From: Strix aluco
Lineage: Eukaryota; Chordata; Aves; Strigiformes; Strigidae
Assembly: GCF_031877795.1 (NCBI RefSeq)
Contig: NC_133933.1
Location: 66,350,484 to 66,414,483, forward strand
DNA length: 64,000 bases
Direction of reading: 5' to 3'
Shown here: piece by piece, positions 36,621 to 49,000 of the stretch
Numbering within the stretch: the first letter of the stretch is position 1
How the letters are laid out: the number at the start of each line of letters is the position of its first letter
The notes under the pieces: generated by a model
The model's database searches: none
What the model saw: the letters and a program-made list of their open reading frames with translations, nothing else
What the model was told of the DNA's origin: nothing
Made by a program: the position numbers and the translations under genes

Positions 36621-39600
36621 TTTCTGGGTCTTGTTCATGTCTTTCCATTTTCAAATTGATGCAGTTAAACCACTGAAAGTTCTCTCATGCACTTTTGTCG
36701 TGCCCTGACCTCCATCCAAACAATCAGAAGAAAATGAGAGTTCACAGTTATACTGTATTTTTTCTGAAGATTATACACATCCACTTTAAAATTTGGCCCA
36801 CTCTCTCTGGCTTGGCTCACAAAACAACATTCCCACTAATCAGAAACTGAGCACAGAGGGGAGAGAGGATTCAATAATAATCTGTCATGGAAAGTCCAGC
36901 TGCTTTAGGTGTAGGTGTGTGTTTGCACAGAGGTTGCAGCTGAGCAGCGAAGGGACAACCAGGCAGCCATGCTCTCAGCCCAGGAGCAGAATGGGGCTGG
37001 GCTCTCCAGCGCTGCTCTCCTGCCAGCACATTTTCATCAGAGAAGGTCAGACATGGAGCATGCCAAAATCCAGACAAATACAAACCTCCAGTGCGGCCGC
37101 CACAACACTGCCGTCCCTGCGGAGAAGAGTGCCAGCACACAGACACAATCCTCAGCAAAAGCTGAGTGCAACCCACAGACTCCCCTCTCAAGGCGTTCTT
37201 GTATTGGGCTGTGCCCAGTGCTACGGGCACTAACTCCTACTGGCCCTAGCAACGGTAATGACAAGACACACCAAACAAAGCCCTTTGTACTTGACAAGAG
37301 TTTCTCCCAAGCCAAAATTTATATTGCAAGTCAACTAAACTAGTCATCAAACACCTTGATGGAAGCTCTCCCCTTCTTCACCAAAATGCTAATTCCGTCC
37401 TTCTCCCAGCCTGTTGTGTCAGGACATCCCTCCCTCCAACAATGCCCTGCTGTACACTCTCCAGAGAGGAAGTAAAATGTTAATTCTCGCATCACCTCTC
37501 TCATGCCTTCAGCCTTCAGACAAATGTCCTCACCTTACTGTACAAGTCAGATTTCTGATTCTTTTCTTCCTGTGAAAGGGATTTAGAGGATAATCCTCAT
37601 TAATAGGAATATTATAATTCTTATTAAGAATTCCTTGTTAATGAGAGATTGCCAAACACATGACTAGACTAATTTATACAGTGCTTGTTCTCAGCAATAC
37701 CTGTACACTGAATTTCTGATGTCCAGCAATTATCTGAAGCACTAGTACAAATCCTCTTCTGGCATAAACAGGCACACCACCATCTCCATAGACTTCAGGA
37801 GACAGAGGACAGCTACATTGCCAAAATCCTGGCTTGGCTTCCCAGCTCTCCTGCAAGCTACTCCCTTCTCATTTGTTCCAGACACAGACAGGCAGCTCCT
37901 GAAAGCTACTTCTATTACTTTTATTCTTCCCAAAGAGCAGAAAGATGGCTGGGTGATCCCGCTCCACCTGCTGCATAGCTGCTCCACCTCCACAGGCATG
38001 ATGCCTCGCATTAAGCAGTCACATCACAGGAGTAACAGTATGCCCCTGCCAATCTTCCAGCACACAAGTAATGGAGTAAGGACCCGCATGAGACATCTGT
38101 GTGGTGCAGGGAACTTGAGCCAGCTCACAATGTTTTATGTTCCCCTTGGGCAACAGATATTATGCCATTGACATGCAGCAGCAGGGGCAGTTAAGCATTG
38201 TTCCTTTTTTGCTTCCTTTTCCATGCAAAATAGTCCTCTGAAGCAGGTCACAAGCATATTACAGATGAAGGAGGCAGAACACAGAGGCAAAATAATTCAG
38301 CTTGGTCATACCCATGCTGGCCCTCTCCAGGGCTGGCTTCAGCCTCTCTGCATTGCATCTTGTACCTGCAAGCAGAGGTGTGGAGTCAGCTTGGTGGGTC
38401 TGGAAGCAGCCAGGTTCATGCCCGCCCCCCCGCTGCAAGTAACTCTTCAGCCCCAGTGCTGGGGAGGGAAGAGGTGAAGAAGCGGAACAGGGACTCTTCC
38501 AGTCAGAGCCACAGGAAGTTAAATTCAACAAGGTACAAGCACTGCCAATTTTTAAGGGAGGACTGCTTACAAAAACATCAGGAAAAACTTCAATAAAACT
38601 TTGAGAGGAAACGCCCCTTACTCCGCACTTGACTTCTACTCCAACCAACCTGGCTGCTGCACCGCCTTCAGCAGTGAATTGTAGCCTACGCAGTATTTTG
38701 CTACCGACCATTCGGTTCCCTTGTCCTCCCCGGCTGTCCGCCAAGGTCTGCAGCCAGCTCCTGTTCCACCGTCGGCCCGGCCAGCCAATCTAGCACTGAC
38801 TGCACCGAAGGGAAAGGCTGCCTGATGGCGAGGAAAGACACCCACGCAGTTCAATATATTCTTTGGCAGAAAATTGAGAATAAAATGCAGGCTAAACTCA
38901 ACTACTATTTGTGTAACTGGAGTATCCTGGTTACAGAGCTTGTAACCATAGCAATCATTTAAACAAAGCTTTAAAGAAAATATTCTCTCATTATTAAAAT
39001 TCTGATTCAGTTTCTTGATCTTCTTGTCTCTTAACTCCAAGGTGCTGTTTGCCTCCAGGTCTTATAGAAGACACATTAAAGGAAAAGCTCAGCTCAGAGC
39101 CTTAACTAGTATTTGTGTCTTGTGCCAATAGAATTATGCTTCCTAAACATATGAATACGAAAGGATCAGTTTGTCACGTGGGGATTGGGAGGTTTATGAA
39201 CATTATACAAGTAATCAGCTAGCAGAGATGTTTCTTAGAACAAGTCCCAAGCAATTAACCTGAGCCTACTATTAATCACATTCCAAACACAAGGTATTAC
39301 TTAGGTTTGAGCCAAACTCATTTAAAAGCTCAGGCACTAGGAAAAAAAAAAAAAAAAAGAATAATAAAAAATAAAAGGTGTAAGAATTTGGCAATTGCAA
39401 TTTATATTGTTTAAGTCTCCTTGATTTTATGGCTGGATTACCTTCTATCTCCAAAGACTCCATTTCAGAGTTATGACTCTTGTATTAGTAAGAGTCACGC
39501 AGGCATCACACAAAGGCAGCATTGATTTGTTATTCTGTAACTCTATCTGGTTAACCAGGGAGATTTTTATTTTGAAAAGATTCTGCTGGGGCTTTTTATT

Positions 39601-41589
39601 TTTTTCAACTGCTTGTTAAAGGAGCATGTAGCCAAGAAAATGGGACACAGAAGCAGTAAGATGGATGTGATCTGCACACGTGTTTTTTCTCACAAGAAAA
39701 CAAATGCATGTTTACAAAAGGGAGTAACTTCAGGGTTACATTATATAATGGAGCCAGATGTCAACTCTTGAATATACAGCACTCTGGGCAGGTACATTAC
39801 AAAAAGGAAACCTTTTTCTTCATGGAAGGAAGGAGCAGATTTCTTCTTGGAACATGTCTTGAGAGCTACTCCTAGATGCCATCACGGCTTGTTCAGTCCT
39901 GCAAGCTTTGCTCATGTGAGCATCACATCAGGGGACCTGTGGGTTAAGGGGCTATACTAGTCACTGTAGTTTCTCTGCACATCCCACTGATGTTGGTTGG
40001 ACATCACTGAATGAAAAGCAAATGTGCAGGAAACCCAGTGACTAATACACGCATTTAAGGCCAAAAACTACTAATGTACCAAGTCAATGACAAAGCACAG
40101 CAGCTGCAGCCTTAACAGGAAAGCAGGTTTTGTTTTATATGGCCAGGTTTTACTTGCATCAGAATGAACAGAAGTTGTTTCACAGAATACTGTCAGAATA
40201 GAAATCAAATACGGATATAGCTGTGTGAAACCTGGACATGTATTTTTAGGTGCACACACCCACACACATATGCAGCCTGAATAGTTCATTCCCTTTCTCT
40301 AATACAATCATGGATGCCTCCAGCAGGAACACGAGCCCAGGCATGCTCCTAACCCAATTTGCCTGTGCCACCCCTATTTTAACTATATACTGTATCATGT
40401 AACAGCTTGAAAAGCTTCTTTTCAGTGACTTTTTCTTTCCTCCACATCCTCACAATGCTATTCAGTTCTTTTTAGCAACACAGTAATTACCACAGCAGAC
40501 CAAACCTGAAGTTCTGCAGTTTAGTGCTCAGAACCAATTTAGTTTTCTCATTTAGTTTCTCATTTTCCCCACATAGGCTTAAGGTTTAAATCATGACCTA
40601 AGATCCCTTCAGCAAAATATCAATATGGAATCATTGCATTCACTTGCAATTACTTGATGATAGCTTATTTACATTTCCACCTCATAAACAGATCTTCATA
40701 TTTTAAGAGGCAGCTATCCAGAGTGCTTTTCACAATCAACACACAGTTTTTCAGCTTCAAGGTTATTCAAGCCAGCCACAGTATCTGCTTCCAAAATTAA
40801 ACCCGAACAGCTACGGCTGGCTCTTTAGAGAGTGTTTCCAATCTCCAAATCACATCTCATCTCTCTTGAGCCACGGACCTCCTTCCCCCACAGCAGTATT
40901 TGCTTTACCTTTTGAAAGGCTGGACTGTCATGATCATTTACATCCTTCCTGAACTTCTCTGTGGTAATACAAAAAGGCTGAAAAAAAATCATGCTGTAAG
41001 CATGTGGAGCAAGGTTTGCTAAAATGCATGATTAGATGATTAGTCGGACTGCTGAAAGCCTTACACAGGAAGCAGGGATTTGAGGCTCCCTCCCTTGCAA
41101 CAGTGTTTCAGAGGTGAAGTGTGCTGTCGTAAAGTGGGAAATCCTTTTGCCTGGTGCTACTGTGTTGCATCCGTCCCTACAGAAGCCCTTCTGATATTTC
41201 TCAGGCACCAGAGGGCATATTTCTATTAACAGACTCAACAAGAAGTGAAGGATTCAGCACTCCGTCCTCTATTCATCCCCACTGGCAAGAGCCAGTGCAG
41301 CACACAGGCGTTCCCAAAGCAGCTCCCGCAGGACATGCTATGCTACAGGAGGCGCATTTCCAATGTCAACAAAGTGAACAGGACTTCTGTTTTGCAAGGG
41401 GACGTGTCAGACCCCCCTCCTTCTTTTAGTACAGAGGTCTTCAAAATGACTACATTTTAATTGGCACTGAAAATCTGTTTTCACTGTGTCCTTTAATATT
41501 TAAGGCAACCAGGCTAAGTCTCTCTATAAAGAGCAGGTGTAAGAAACTAGTCAAGAGAAGGGGGAAAGAAGAACCCACGCTGTTAGCTG
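36621..41589. other. Intergenic region, HECA-proximal part
   Basis: Mostly unique, AT-rich sequence with no supported protein gene. It includes a GC-richer patch at about 36900-37260, a CpG-dense patch at 38611-38846 described separately, and an A17 run at 39342-39358. Frames of 100-160 codons occur in the GC-rich patches on both strands but do not look like proteins. Confidence 0.6.
38611..38846. promoter_or_regulatory. Small CpG-dense patch with CCAAT and ATGGCG motifs
   Basis: I count 14 CpG dinucleotides in about 236 bp, against a CpG-poor background. The patch contains AGCCAATC (a CCAAT/NF-Y type box, about 38783-38790) and CTGATGGCGAGG (YY1-like ATGGCG core, about 38822-38833) some 40 bp apart. 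This resembles a small TATA-less promoter or enhancer. No gene start is recognised next to it. Function is inferred only. Confidence 0.35.
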
Positions 41590-41596
41590 TCTGGTA

Positions 41597-41602
41597 TTTA
41601 TT
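41597..41602 (-). terminator. HECA: Candidate distal HECA poly(A) signal
   Basis: TTTATT on + is AATAAA on -. It lies about 4.2 kb beyond the HECA stop and at the left end of the transposon-free stretch. It is a candidate only. Confidence 0.4.
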
Positions 41603-41848
41603 ACTTTTTAATACAGAGAAGTCACAACAAAATATTCTCTAACAACACACGCAAATGATATCATAACTAATTATTTTAATTTCATCAACATTCATTTGCT
41701 ATGTACATATTCTTCCATCTGCAAAAGTGCAATCCAAGAATGCCTCAAGAAACCTTTACGGACAAGTATATTTTTGAGGGGTTCTCTCACCAGTGGCCTT
41801 ACAACAACATTTGTCCTTGGTTACCTGGTACAGCAAAACGAAGAGTAT

Positions 41849-41896
41849 ATGAGAAAGAAAGAAAGAAAAAAAGAAAAAAGAAAAAAGAAAGAAATT
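41849..41896. repeat. Homopurine GAAA/GAAAAAA tract (CU-rich on HECA strand)
   Basis: GAGAAAGAAAGAAAG followed by AAAAAAG units and GAAAGAAA, purine only over nearly 50 bp. On the HECA transcript strand it reads as a U/C-rich tract about 250 nt before the candidate distal poly(A) signal. Confidence 0.85.
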
Positions 41897-44653
41897 GAGT
41901 TAGATGCCTCCCTTGTACAAATATTCCCTATTTTCCCAACTAAATTCATTATGAATACACAGCTAACTACTGGAGATGTTAAAGCAAATAGACTATAGGA
42001 TAGTCTATGGGCTGGCTATAGAACACTGTAGTTTTAATGACTCTGCAGCATTAGACAGAACAAGAATTTCAGGTTGTTCACCTTAATAGATGCCAAACTA
42101 CACATCAGCACGTAAGAGATGTCCATTGTGTTAGTTACAGTTATCAAAATTTAGTTTTAAACATCCTACTGATGGATGAATTCATTTTTACACATCCAAA
42201 ATACAAAGTCTATCTAAATGCAAGCCTCTGCTATGGAAAATGGAGTTAACTACTGGAAGGAAAAGCATTTGCACATGCAACTCCCATTACTATCACAAGG
42301 AGTATCGTGCACTTCAGAGGAATAGAATGAACTTCCAAATCCAGAGGACTGTATTCTCGTTTACAAAACATATTTCAGGCACAATTTAATCTGAACACAG
42401 GCCAGATTAAAAACAACACACAGCATCAGAAAAACGAAAGGTAATGAAGAATAAACTTTAGCCAAACAAGCAAAGCAAGCAGCTCCCTAGCTAGGGAAAT
42501 AATTTCCCTTTTGACACATTTAAAAGCTCATGACTACTTCCAGTGCTTGTCAAGACAGAAAGCAAACCAACTGTGGTCTAGTTTAACCTCTGAAGTAGCC
42601 ATTAGGTCCCGAAGAAGTTACTTCTGCCTTCCTACTTATGCAAAGCCCAGCTGAAACTCTCAAGGCTGAAGGGTGGGCCTGACTGCTTGACTGGAATCTG
42701 ATGCATGTTACAGAAAATACATATCTTACAGTAAACCAAGACCAGTTTTCAGTACCAGGAAGAAACAGGTAAAGCATTCTTTACAAATTAGGGACAATTT
42801 ACTTTGGAGTTAAAGTTCAGAGGAATCCTTCTGTATCTCAGCTGGTTTCCATTGAAGATCATTTTTACAGTGCTACAAGTGCTGCTAGCCTCCAGTTGAG
42901 AGATGTGTTTTGAAAGAAAATAGGTATTTCTTCAAACAGTAGATAAGACTCACTTAACAGCAGAATTAAAAGAAAAAGCTGATGGAGAACTAAATTGTTT
43001 TCTTGGATAGTTTTGTACATAACTCCTTGTCACTGTTAAGACTTTAAATATGCTTTTCCCTTCCCATTTTCTTAGTCTGCTGCATTCTTGGTTTTGACTT
43101 GAATATACTGTACAACCTTTCATACACTTGTGTTTTTAAAGCTGGCCAAATTCCCTTTTTCCATGTTTACTCATTCTCGATTGTCATACGTACATGTCTG
43201 GAGAGGCACCTAAGTACTTAAGAACAGAATTATAAATTAAGCTACTCTAAGGAACGCAAATAAACAAGTATTTAGAAGGATTCTGGATCCCACTTCTCCC
43301 CTACCATGTGCGTTGTACAGTGACACCTCCCCTCGCCAAGTGCATGAAAAAGTGGGTACACAATGCCATGTAGCCTATGTGGGAATTAACACCCTAGACT
43401 CACAGCATGAGGGACTGGCACTCAAGACAACACTACAATAACAGATGTATCCTTTAATTTTTCTCATTACAGGAGCTTTGTCTTTGCTGTGTGATTTCAG
43501 ACTGCTGGAACAGTCTAGCCATTGTCTATCTGCTCTGGTTCTCACAGTACTGCCAGGCAACGCAACTCCAACCTTGTTAGCCACCCTAACACCATCAGGT
43601 TGTTCAATGCACCATCAAAGCTGAAGGGCTCATCCTCCCTGAGGACTTAATTCAAATTATAATTTGATTGTCACCCATAAGGGAAGTCCACACTGCACAG
43701 CTAACCAGGTTTTATCTGCTAGACACCTTCTTCCAGCCCAGGTATGCCTAGTCCAGCTCCTGCTCCTATGGGCAATGGTTACAGTGCTGGTCCCACTGCA
43801 ACTGGGCTTGGTCTAACTTGGTTTGTGGTAGCCACACCGGGACAGTGCTAGGAGTCTCTCAAAGTCCCTTCCATAGTTCTCCTTAAAAAGTAAACAAATT
43901 TTCCCAGAACTGTCACAAAAAGGGATCATCTGCACAAAACCCCAAGGGTGTGCTCCACACCCAAAACCAAGCCCAGGAGTGAGGACAGAAGGAGGGAAAC
44001 ACCAGTGATGAAGGCTACCACAGCCTTCTAACATCGTTGTTCAGACCAGCAGCAGATCACCAGTGAAACTGTATGAGATAGTCCAGATGTGAAAACCATT
44101 GAAGTGAGCTGGCTGGCTTCTAAGGACATTACCACTCAAGTTAGCAGCAAGTCATCTGTGCCAACAAAGCCCTCTGTGCAGCTTGAGTATTACTTGAAAA
44201 GTGGCTAATGCTAAAAGGAGCTAATTCTGCAGTGAAGAGAGCCAGGAAACAAAACTGTGAACTTGGCATTTTTATGCACAAAGAAACATGGATATTCAGT
44301 TCGAGTTTTATGTGCACATTAATTTTTTAACTTAGCAGAAAGCATAATTCTCAGTCCAGCAAATGAAACACCTTTTTGTCTTCTAACATTTTTATTTTCT
44401 TTCCCAGGGCGGCAGAGTATCAGGGTCATTTTCAAGATCATGATTTCAACAGATACACTCTTTAAAAAGATTCTAATTTGGAAAAACAAAAAAACTTCAG
44501 AAGAAACCTTGTAAACAGAAACAAAACCCACACCTCTTGAGTGGACAAACACTCCATAAATACACTATGGAGAAAAGCAAAAAAACCCAAACTTCCCTAA
44601 ATCTCAACTGGCTTGAGAAACCAAGCAAAAGATTAATGACCTATTTTTAAAAT

Positions 44654-44659
44654 TTTATT
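44654..44659 (-). terminator. HECA: Candidate proximal HECA poly(A) signal
   Basis: TTTATT on + (AATAAA on -) about 1.2 kb beyond the stop. A second copy lies at 44391-44396. Either could produce a shorter 3' UTR. Confidence 0.3.
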
Positions 44660-45844
44660 TAAGGAAGGGAAAAATGGAAACAAAGAAACAACTGCAGAGA
44701 CTACAGGGCCAAGCCCTCTGATACAAATTCACTGCCTAATGCATAGTCTATTATGTACAGCACAGAGGCATGTAGAAAGTAAATATTCTAAGTTTGCTTT
44801 CTTAAAACATCTCCAAGTTTTTAGATCCTGGACTTAATGTAATTTTGAAAGACAAAGGTGCAGCAATTAATTGTTTTAAAAAGTGATGCCATATTTTGTA
44901 CTTAGTATCTCTCAGCTCTTACAGGTCTGACGGCCCAGATCCCACTCCATGGTCCTCCTGCCACACCAGTCACACCAGTTCGCAGTAGGCAGCAAAGCCT
45001 CAGCCACAGCAGACACATACAAACACATCCCCTTTCAGCTCAGCCTGTTCCTTCCCGAAAATGTCTATGAAGAAACACCTTTAAATAAAGCATTTTAAGA
45101 TTTCCAGCTTGTTTTGGTATGAACAGATGACCCAGCTGGGCACATGACAGCCCCGGTGGAAGCAGCACTATTGTCGTATGGTCCATCAGTGAGGGCAACG
45201 CACATCAAACGCACATGGCAGGAAGACACTATGCCAAAAAAAAAAAATTCATTTCAAGATTGCATTTTCTGGCATACACTTACATTCACTTGTCACGATA
45301 CCTTAGTTTACCCCGACTCAGGAAATCTGAAAGAAAGCCTGCTGAGGTGACTGGCAGTGCAGGGCCAGCTCCTGCACCTGTGGGAACCGATGCAAAAGGC
45401 TGAATGAATTCAACAGTAACAGGACAGTTTCTTTTCAAGGATTTCCCATTTCCACCAAGCTGAAGGGACAACAACCCTACACAATTATCCACTTTCCAGC
45501 TGAACATATTTCTGTCCTGTATGTCTCTCCATATCCTTCCTATAAACTGTATTACAATTATACAAAAAAATAAAAACAAATCATTTTTAGCTGAACTTTA
45601 CCCCATACTTGGGATATATTCAAAGGCCATTAAATTGGCTTGCCTTCAATCTTCACAGAGACCTTGTCAGGAGGATTCTGGTTTTAACAACATGTATATA
45701 TACATATTAATATGTACACAGACAAAGAAGCTGCTCTTTCAGTTAGAAAAGAAATTAAATTTCATCACAGAATGAATCCTATAAAAAGATATGTAATAAA
45801 GTTGAAATACCCATAAAATAGCTATTACTAAAGCAAAGCTTTCG

Positions 45845-46009
45845 TCAATAAGCCTCCAAAACTTTAAATGAAGAAAATGGCTTCACGAAGTGGTAGTCTA
45901 GATTTCCACAGTGAGGACACTGCTGGACGTTGCTGTATTCAGAGAAATACTGCATGCCAATCCGTACATCTATTACTGGCTTCCCACAGTGCTTACAGTT
46001 CAGTCGAGC
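45845..46009 (-). CDS. HECA: HECA exon 4, coding part (terminal exon)
   Basis: It starts after TTTTTTTACAG with ARLNCKHCGKPVIDVRIG. It continues YFSEYSNVQQCPHCGNLDYH and ends FSSFKVLEAY with TGA at 45847-45845. CKHC and CPHC form a likely zinc ribbon. The join to exon 3 is phase 0. The 3' UTR continues to lower coordinates. Confidence 0.96.
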   Translation of the reverse strand, partial: ARLNCKHCGKPVIDVRIGMQYFSEYSNVQQCPHCGNLDYHFVKPFSSFKVLEAY

Positions 46010-49000
46010 CTGTAAAAAAACAAAGAAACAAAGAAACAAACCCTTTTGAAATAATCAAACTCACCTCCGCTCCTTGCCTCTGAAAGAGAGTGCATCACAC
46101 ACAGCCCCTTGCCCTGCCCTCCCTGGCAGGAGAAGGGGTAAGTCAGGAAACTGGCAGTAATGGGATCTGCTGGTAAGGACGTTCCTCACCTGGACTGATA
46201 ACTCACAGGCATACACAATGCTTTTCACATGAAATACCGCCACCAAATTCTGGAGAGTAGGTTACCTCCCACTCTGACTGACAGGAGGTAGAGAACTTCA
46301 AAGTTTATATATGCAAACAATTGCATTGTGTTGCTTAATCTCTGAACCAATTCCTCAATCCCCAGCACAAGTAGTGCAGTCTCAATACATCATTAATGAA
46401 GCCCCAAAGCAAAGAGAGAAACCTTACATTTGTGCCATGCAGCTGAACCGTTTAGGTTGACGTTTGAACATGATCTGTCTATGAAATATATCAGCGTTTT
46501 AATCTTTTGGCTTAACAAATTTATAACTCAATCTATCAGCATGGCATGGTATTGTATCACTTTAAGTATCTATTTCAACATTTATAATACGTATCAGTTT
46601 ATACAAACTAAACATCACTTCAAGCACACAAACCATTCTAGAAAATTCAACTGAGAAAGGACCAATATTAACTGGGTGGATATGAGAAATAATTAAAGGT
46701 CAAGGGTGAGGGCAGACAGAGCTATTAATGTTCCGCAATAACAAAAAGTAAGTCTTCAGAAGAGATCTAGCTGAGAAACCTGGCCCATTTGATGCAAAGA
46801 AAGCAACAGGTGGTGTGAAAGCTCAGCAGGCCATTTGAAATACTCAAGAGAAGCAGAAGGGATTTGAGACTGTAAAGAAGTTTAAGAGTAAAGGTGGCAA
46901 ATGAGCAGCAAGGGCATGAGCTGTATCATAGCTTAACCTCGCAGTCCAATACGCTAATGAAAGCTTCAGCTCCTCACTGAAAAGAACAAAAACTTTTCTA
47001 TAGCAACCTTGATTTAAGGAAGTTTCCTGGGATGAGGAAAGGAAGAAATTATTTAAGTACTATTACTGTTGAGACAAGACTCAAAAAGAAACAAGCCATC
47101 AGCTCCACAGCCATCTGCTCTGCTTGAAAAGCAGAAATTTTAAGTAGTACAATTTAGTAGGATGTGAATTTGTGTGATTTTCTTAACCAGTGTTGTTTTC
47201 CCCCTTGCTACTGTCCAGCACATCAGCTACCTGCTAGTAACCTGACAGCGGCTGCAGTTCATTATCCTACATGCACATTTGTGATGTATAATTAAATATT
47301 TTGAAATAAGGTATGGAATTATTCAAAATAGAAATTAGCAAGGCAATTCAGAGTTAAATTATATACCATATTTAAATGTCATCCCTCTGTATGCACAGAA
47401 TCAGCTATAACAATCACAGTGAAACAATAAAGCGTATTATCTGGCAATCACAGTCACTGCAGCTAATGATTTCACAGTCAGTTCTATTACTTAGCATGTA
47501 CTGTCACACTGTCCATTAATCATATAATTAAGGCTCTTGTATAACGAGACCTTAATTCTTGTCTTGTACATTCAACAGAAGCAATTCAGATTTAAATTTC
47601 CTGGCTTTTACAGAGGTAGCAAGTCAGCATCAGTGTTTTACCTTTAAAACTCCCTATGTTAAAAAAAAAAAGTTACAACCTCAAGAGGCACTAAATTTGG
47701 AGGTAATATCTGTCTTTAGTTATAATTGTTATCAGTATCATTTTATCCAGTAGCAGCAACTCCACTTGTCTTTTCAGCAACCCATTTTGGTAAATATGTT
47801 AAATTTAAAATAAAATGGCATTTCACATATTGACAAAACTATATTTCATAGTGCTTTTAAGCACACACAATACCATGAAGTGATTGTACTTTGAATGAAT
47901 GCATCTCTGCCAAGGCTTCTGTTCTCACCCAGTAACAAAACCTGTGTGTCCAAAGGCAACAGCCCACTCCTGAGCATCCCAAGCAGATCACTGAGCCATT
48001 CCCAGATAAATGCTTTTTCCATGTCTGTCTACCCCTACCTACACAATAAAAGTGCTCTGCCCATCACATGGACAATTCTCTTGGACGCTGACAACCCTAC
48101 TGCCTCAGGCCGATGTCCACTCTGGAGTAACCTCAGGTCTTGGATCTTTCTCACCCAAGGTACAGATGAGGTGAACATTTAATGAAAACTAAGCTGCTTC
48201 AAGCTGTGGTGGAGTACCATCACCAGACTCAGTCGTAGAAAAGATTAAGGAAAGCACGAGCACAGAGATTCTTTAGACCTTTCCATTCCCTCGGCTTTTT
48301 TGCTACAAGTATCTTATGATAAAACACAATTCAAGCAACCAAAAGAAACTTGAACACATGAAACATCAGCTAAAAATGTGCAATTGTTATTAAAATACTA
48401 CTGAAATTACATATGATGCCAAAGATACTTGCTAGGGATCATCCTAAGCATTAGACTGAATTGTGGATGCATTTAAAGGGGCTTTATTAAAAAACTTAAG
48501 TAATAACCACTGACCATTGCACTGGTTTTTGTCTAGCTATCGGCCTTTGTGCCTCATAAGACAAAGGGACAGGGACATGGTCAGCTTTCTTGTATTGCAC
48601 TTATAGGCTAGAAAAGAAGGATGAAAGAAGGGAAGGGAGAAGAGCAACACAAACCTTGGCTTTACTTATCATCTGTTGGAATTTCACCTTAGGAGTCTTA
48701 TTTATGTACGGTACTAACCTGACAACAGGGAGATGCTGCCAGAATATCGTAGGTATACATAGTTCCCAGCTGATGCCAGCTTCCATCCCATCGGGACTTG
48801 CACTTAATGCAGATAATTTTGTGAACCCCTTCTAAGCAGTCTACACAAACAGCATAGAGGTGCATAAGCCTTCCTGTGGACAGGAAAGACACTTCTTAAG
48901 GAGATGAGAACAGAAGATTGTTAAAACAGACATTTCCCGCAATGTATTATCTGCTCTTCAGTGATACAAATCACAACCTTATTAATTTTTTTTTTTTTAA

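Larger units (their letters stand above)
41590..45844 (-). other. HECA: Probable HECA 3' UTR (up to 4.25 kb)
   Basis: Sequence downstream of the HECA stop on the - strand. It is AT-rich, has no CR1 or LTR copies, and ends near a reverse-strand AATAAA at 41597-41602. HECA is known to have a long 3' UTR in mammals, so this length is plausible. Two other reverse-strand AATAAA hexamers (44654-44659, 44391-44396) could give shorter forms. The extent is inferred. Confidence 0.5.

Noticed and set aside
36793..37343. Overlapping open frames of 120-146 codons on both strands
   Set aside because: Three overlapping frames are open at once in a GC-richer intergenic patch, and none resembles a known family.
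38259..38744. 161-codon open frame on -
   Set aside because: No motif or start context. It overlaps the CpG-rich patch, where chance open frames are longer.
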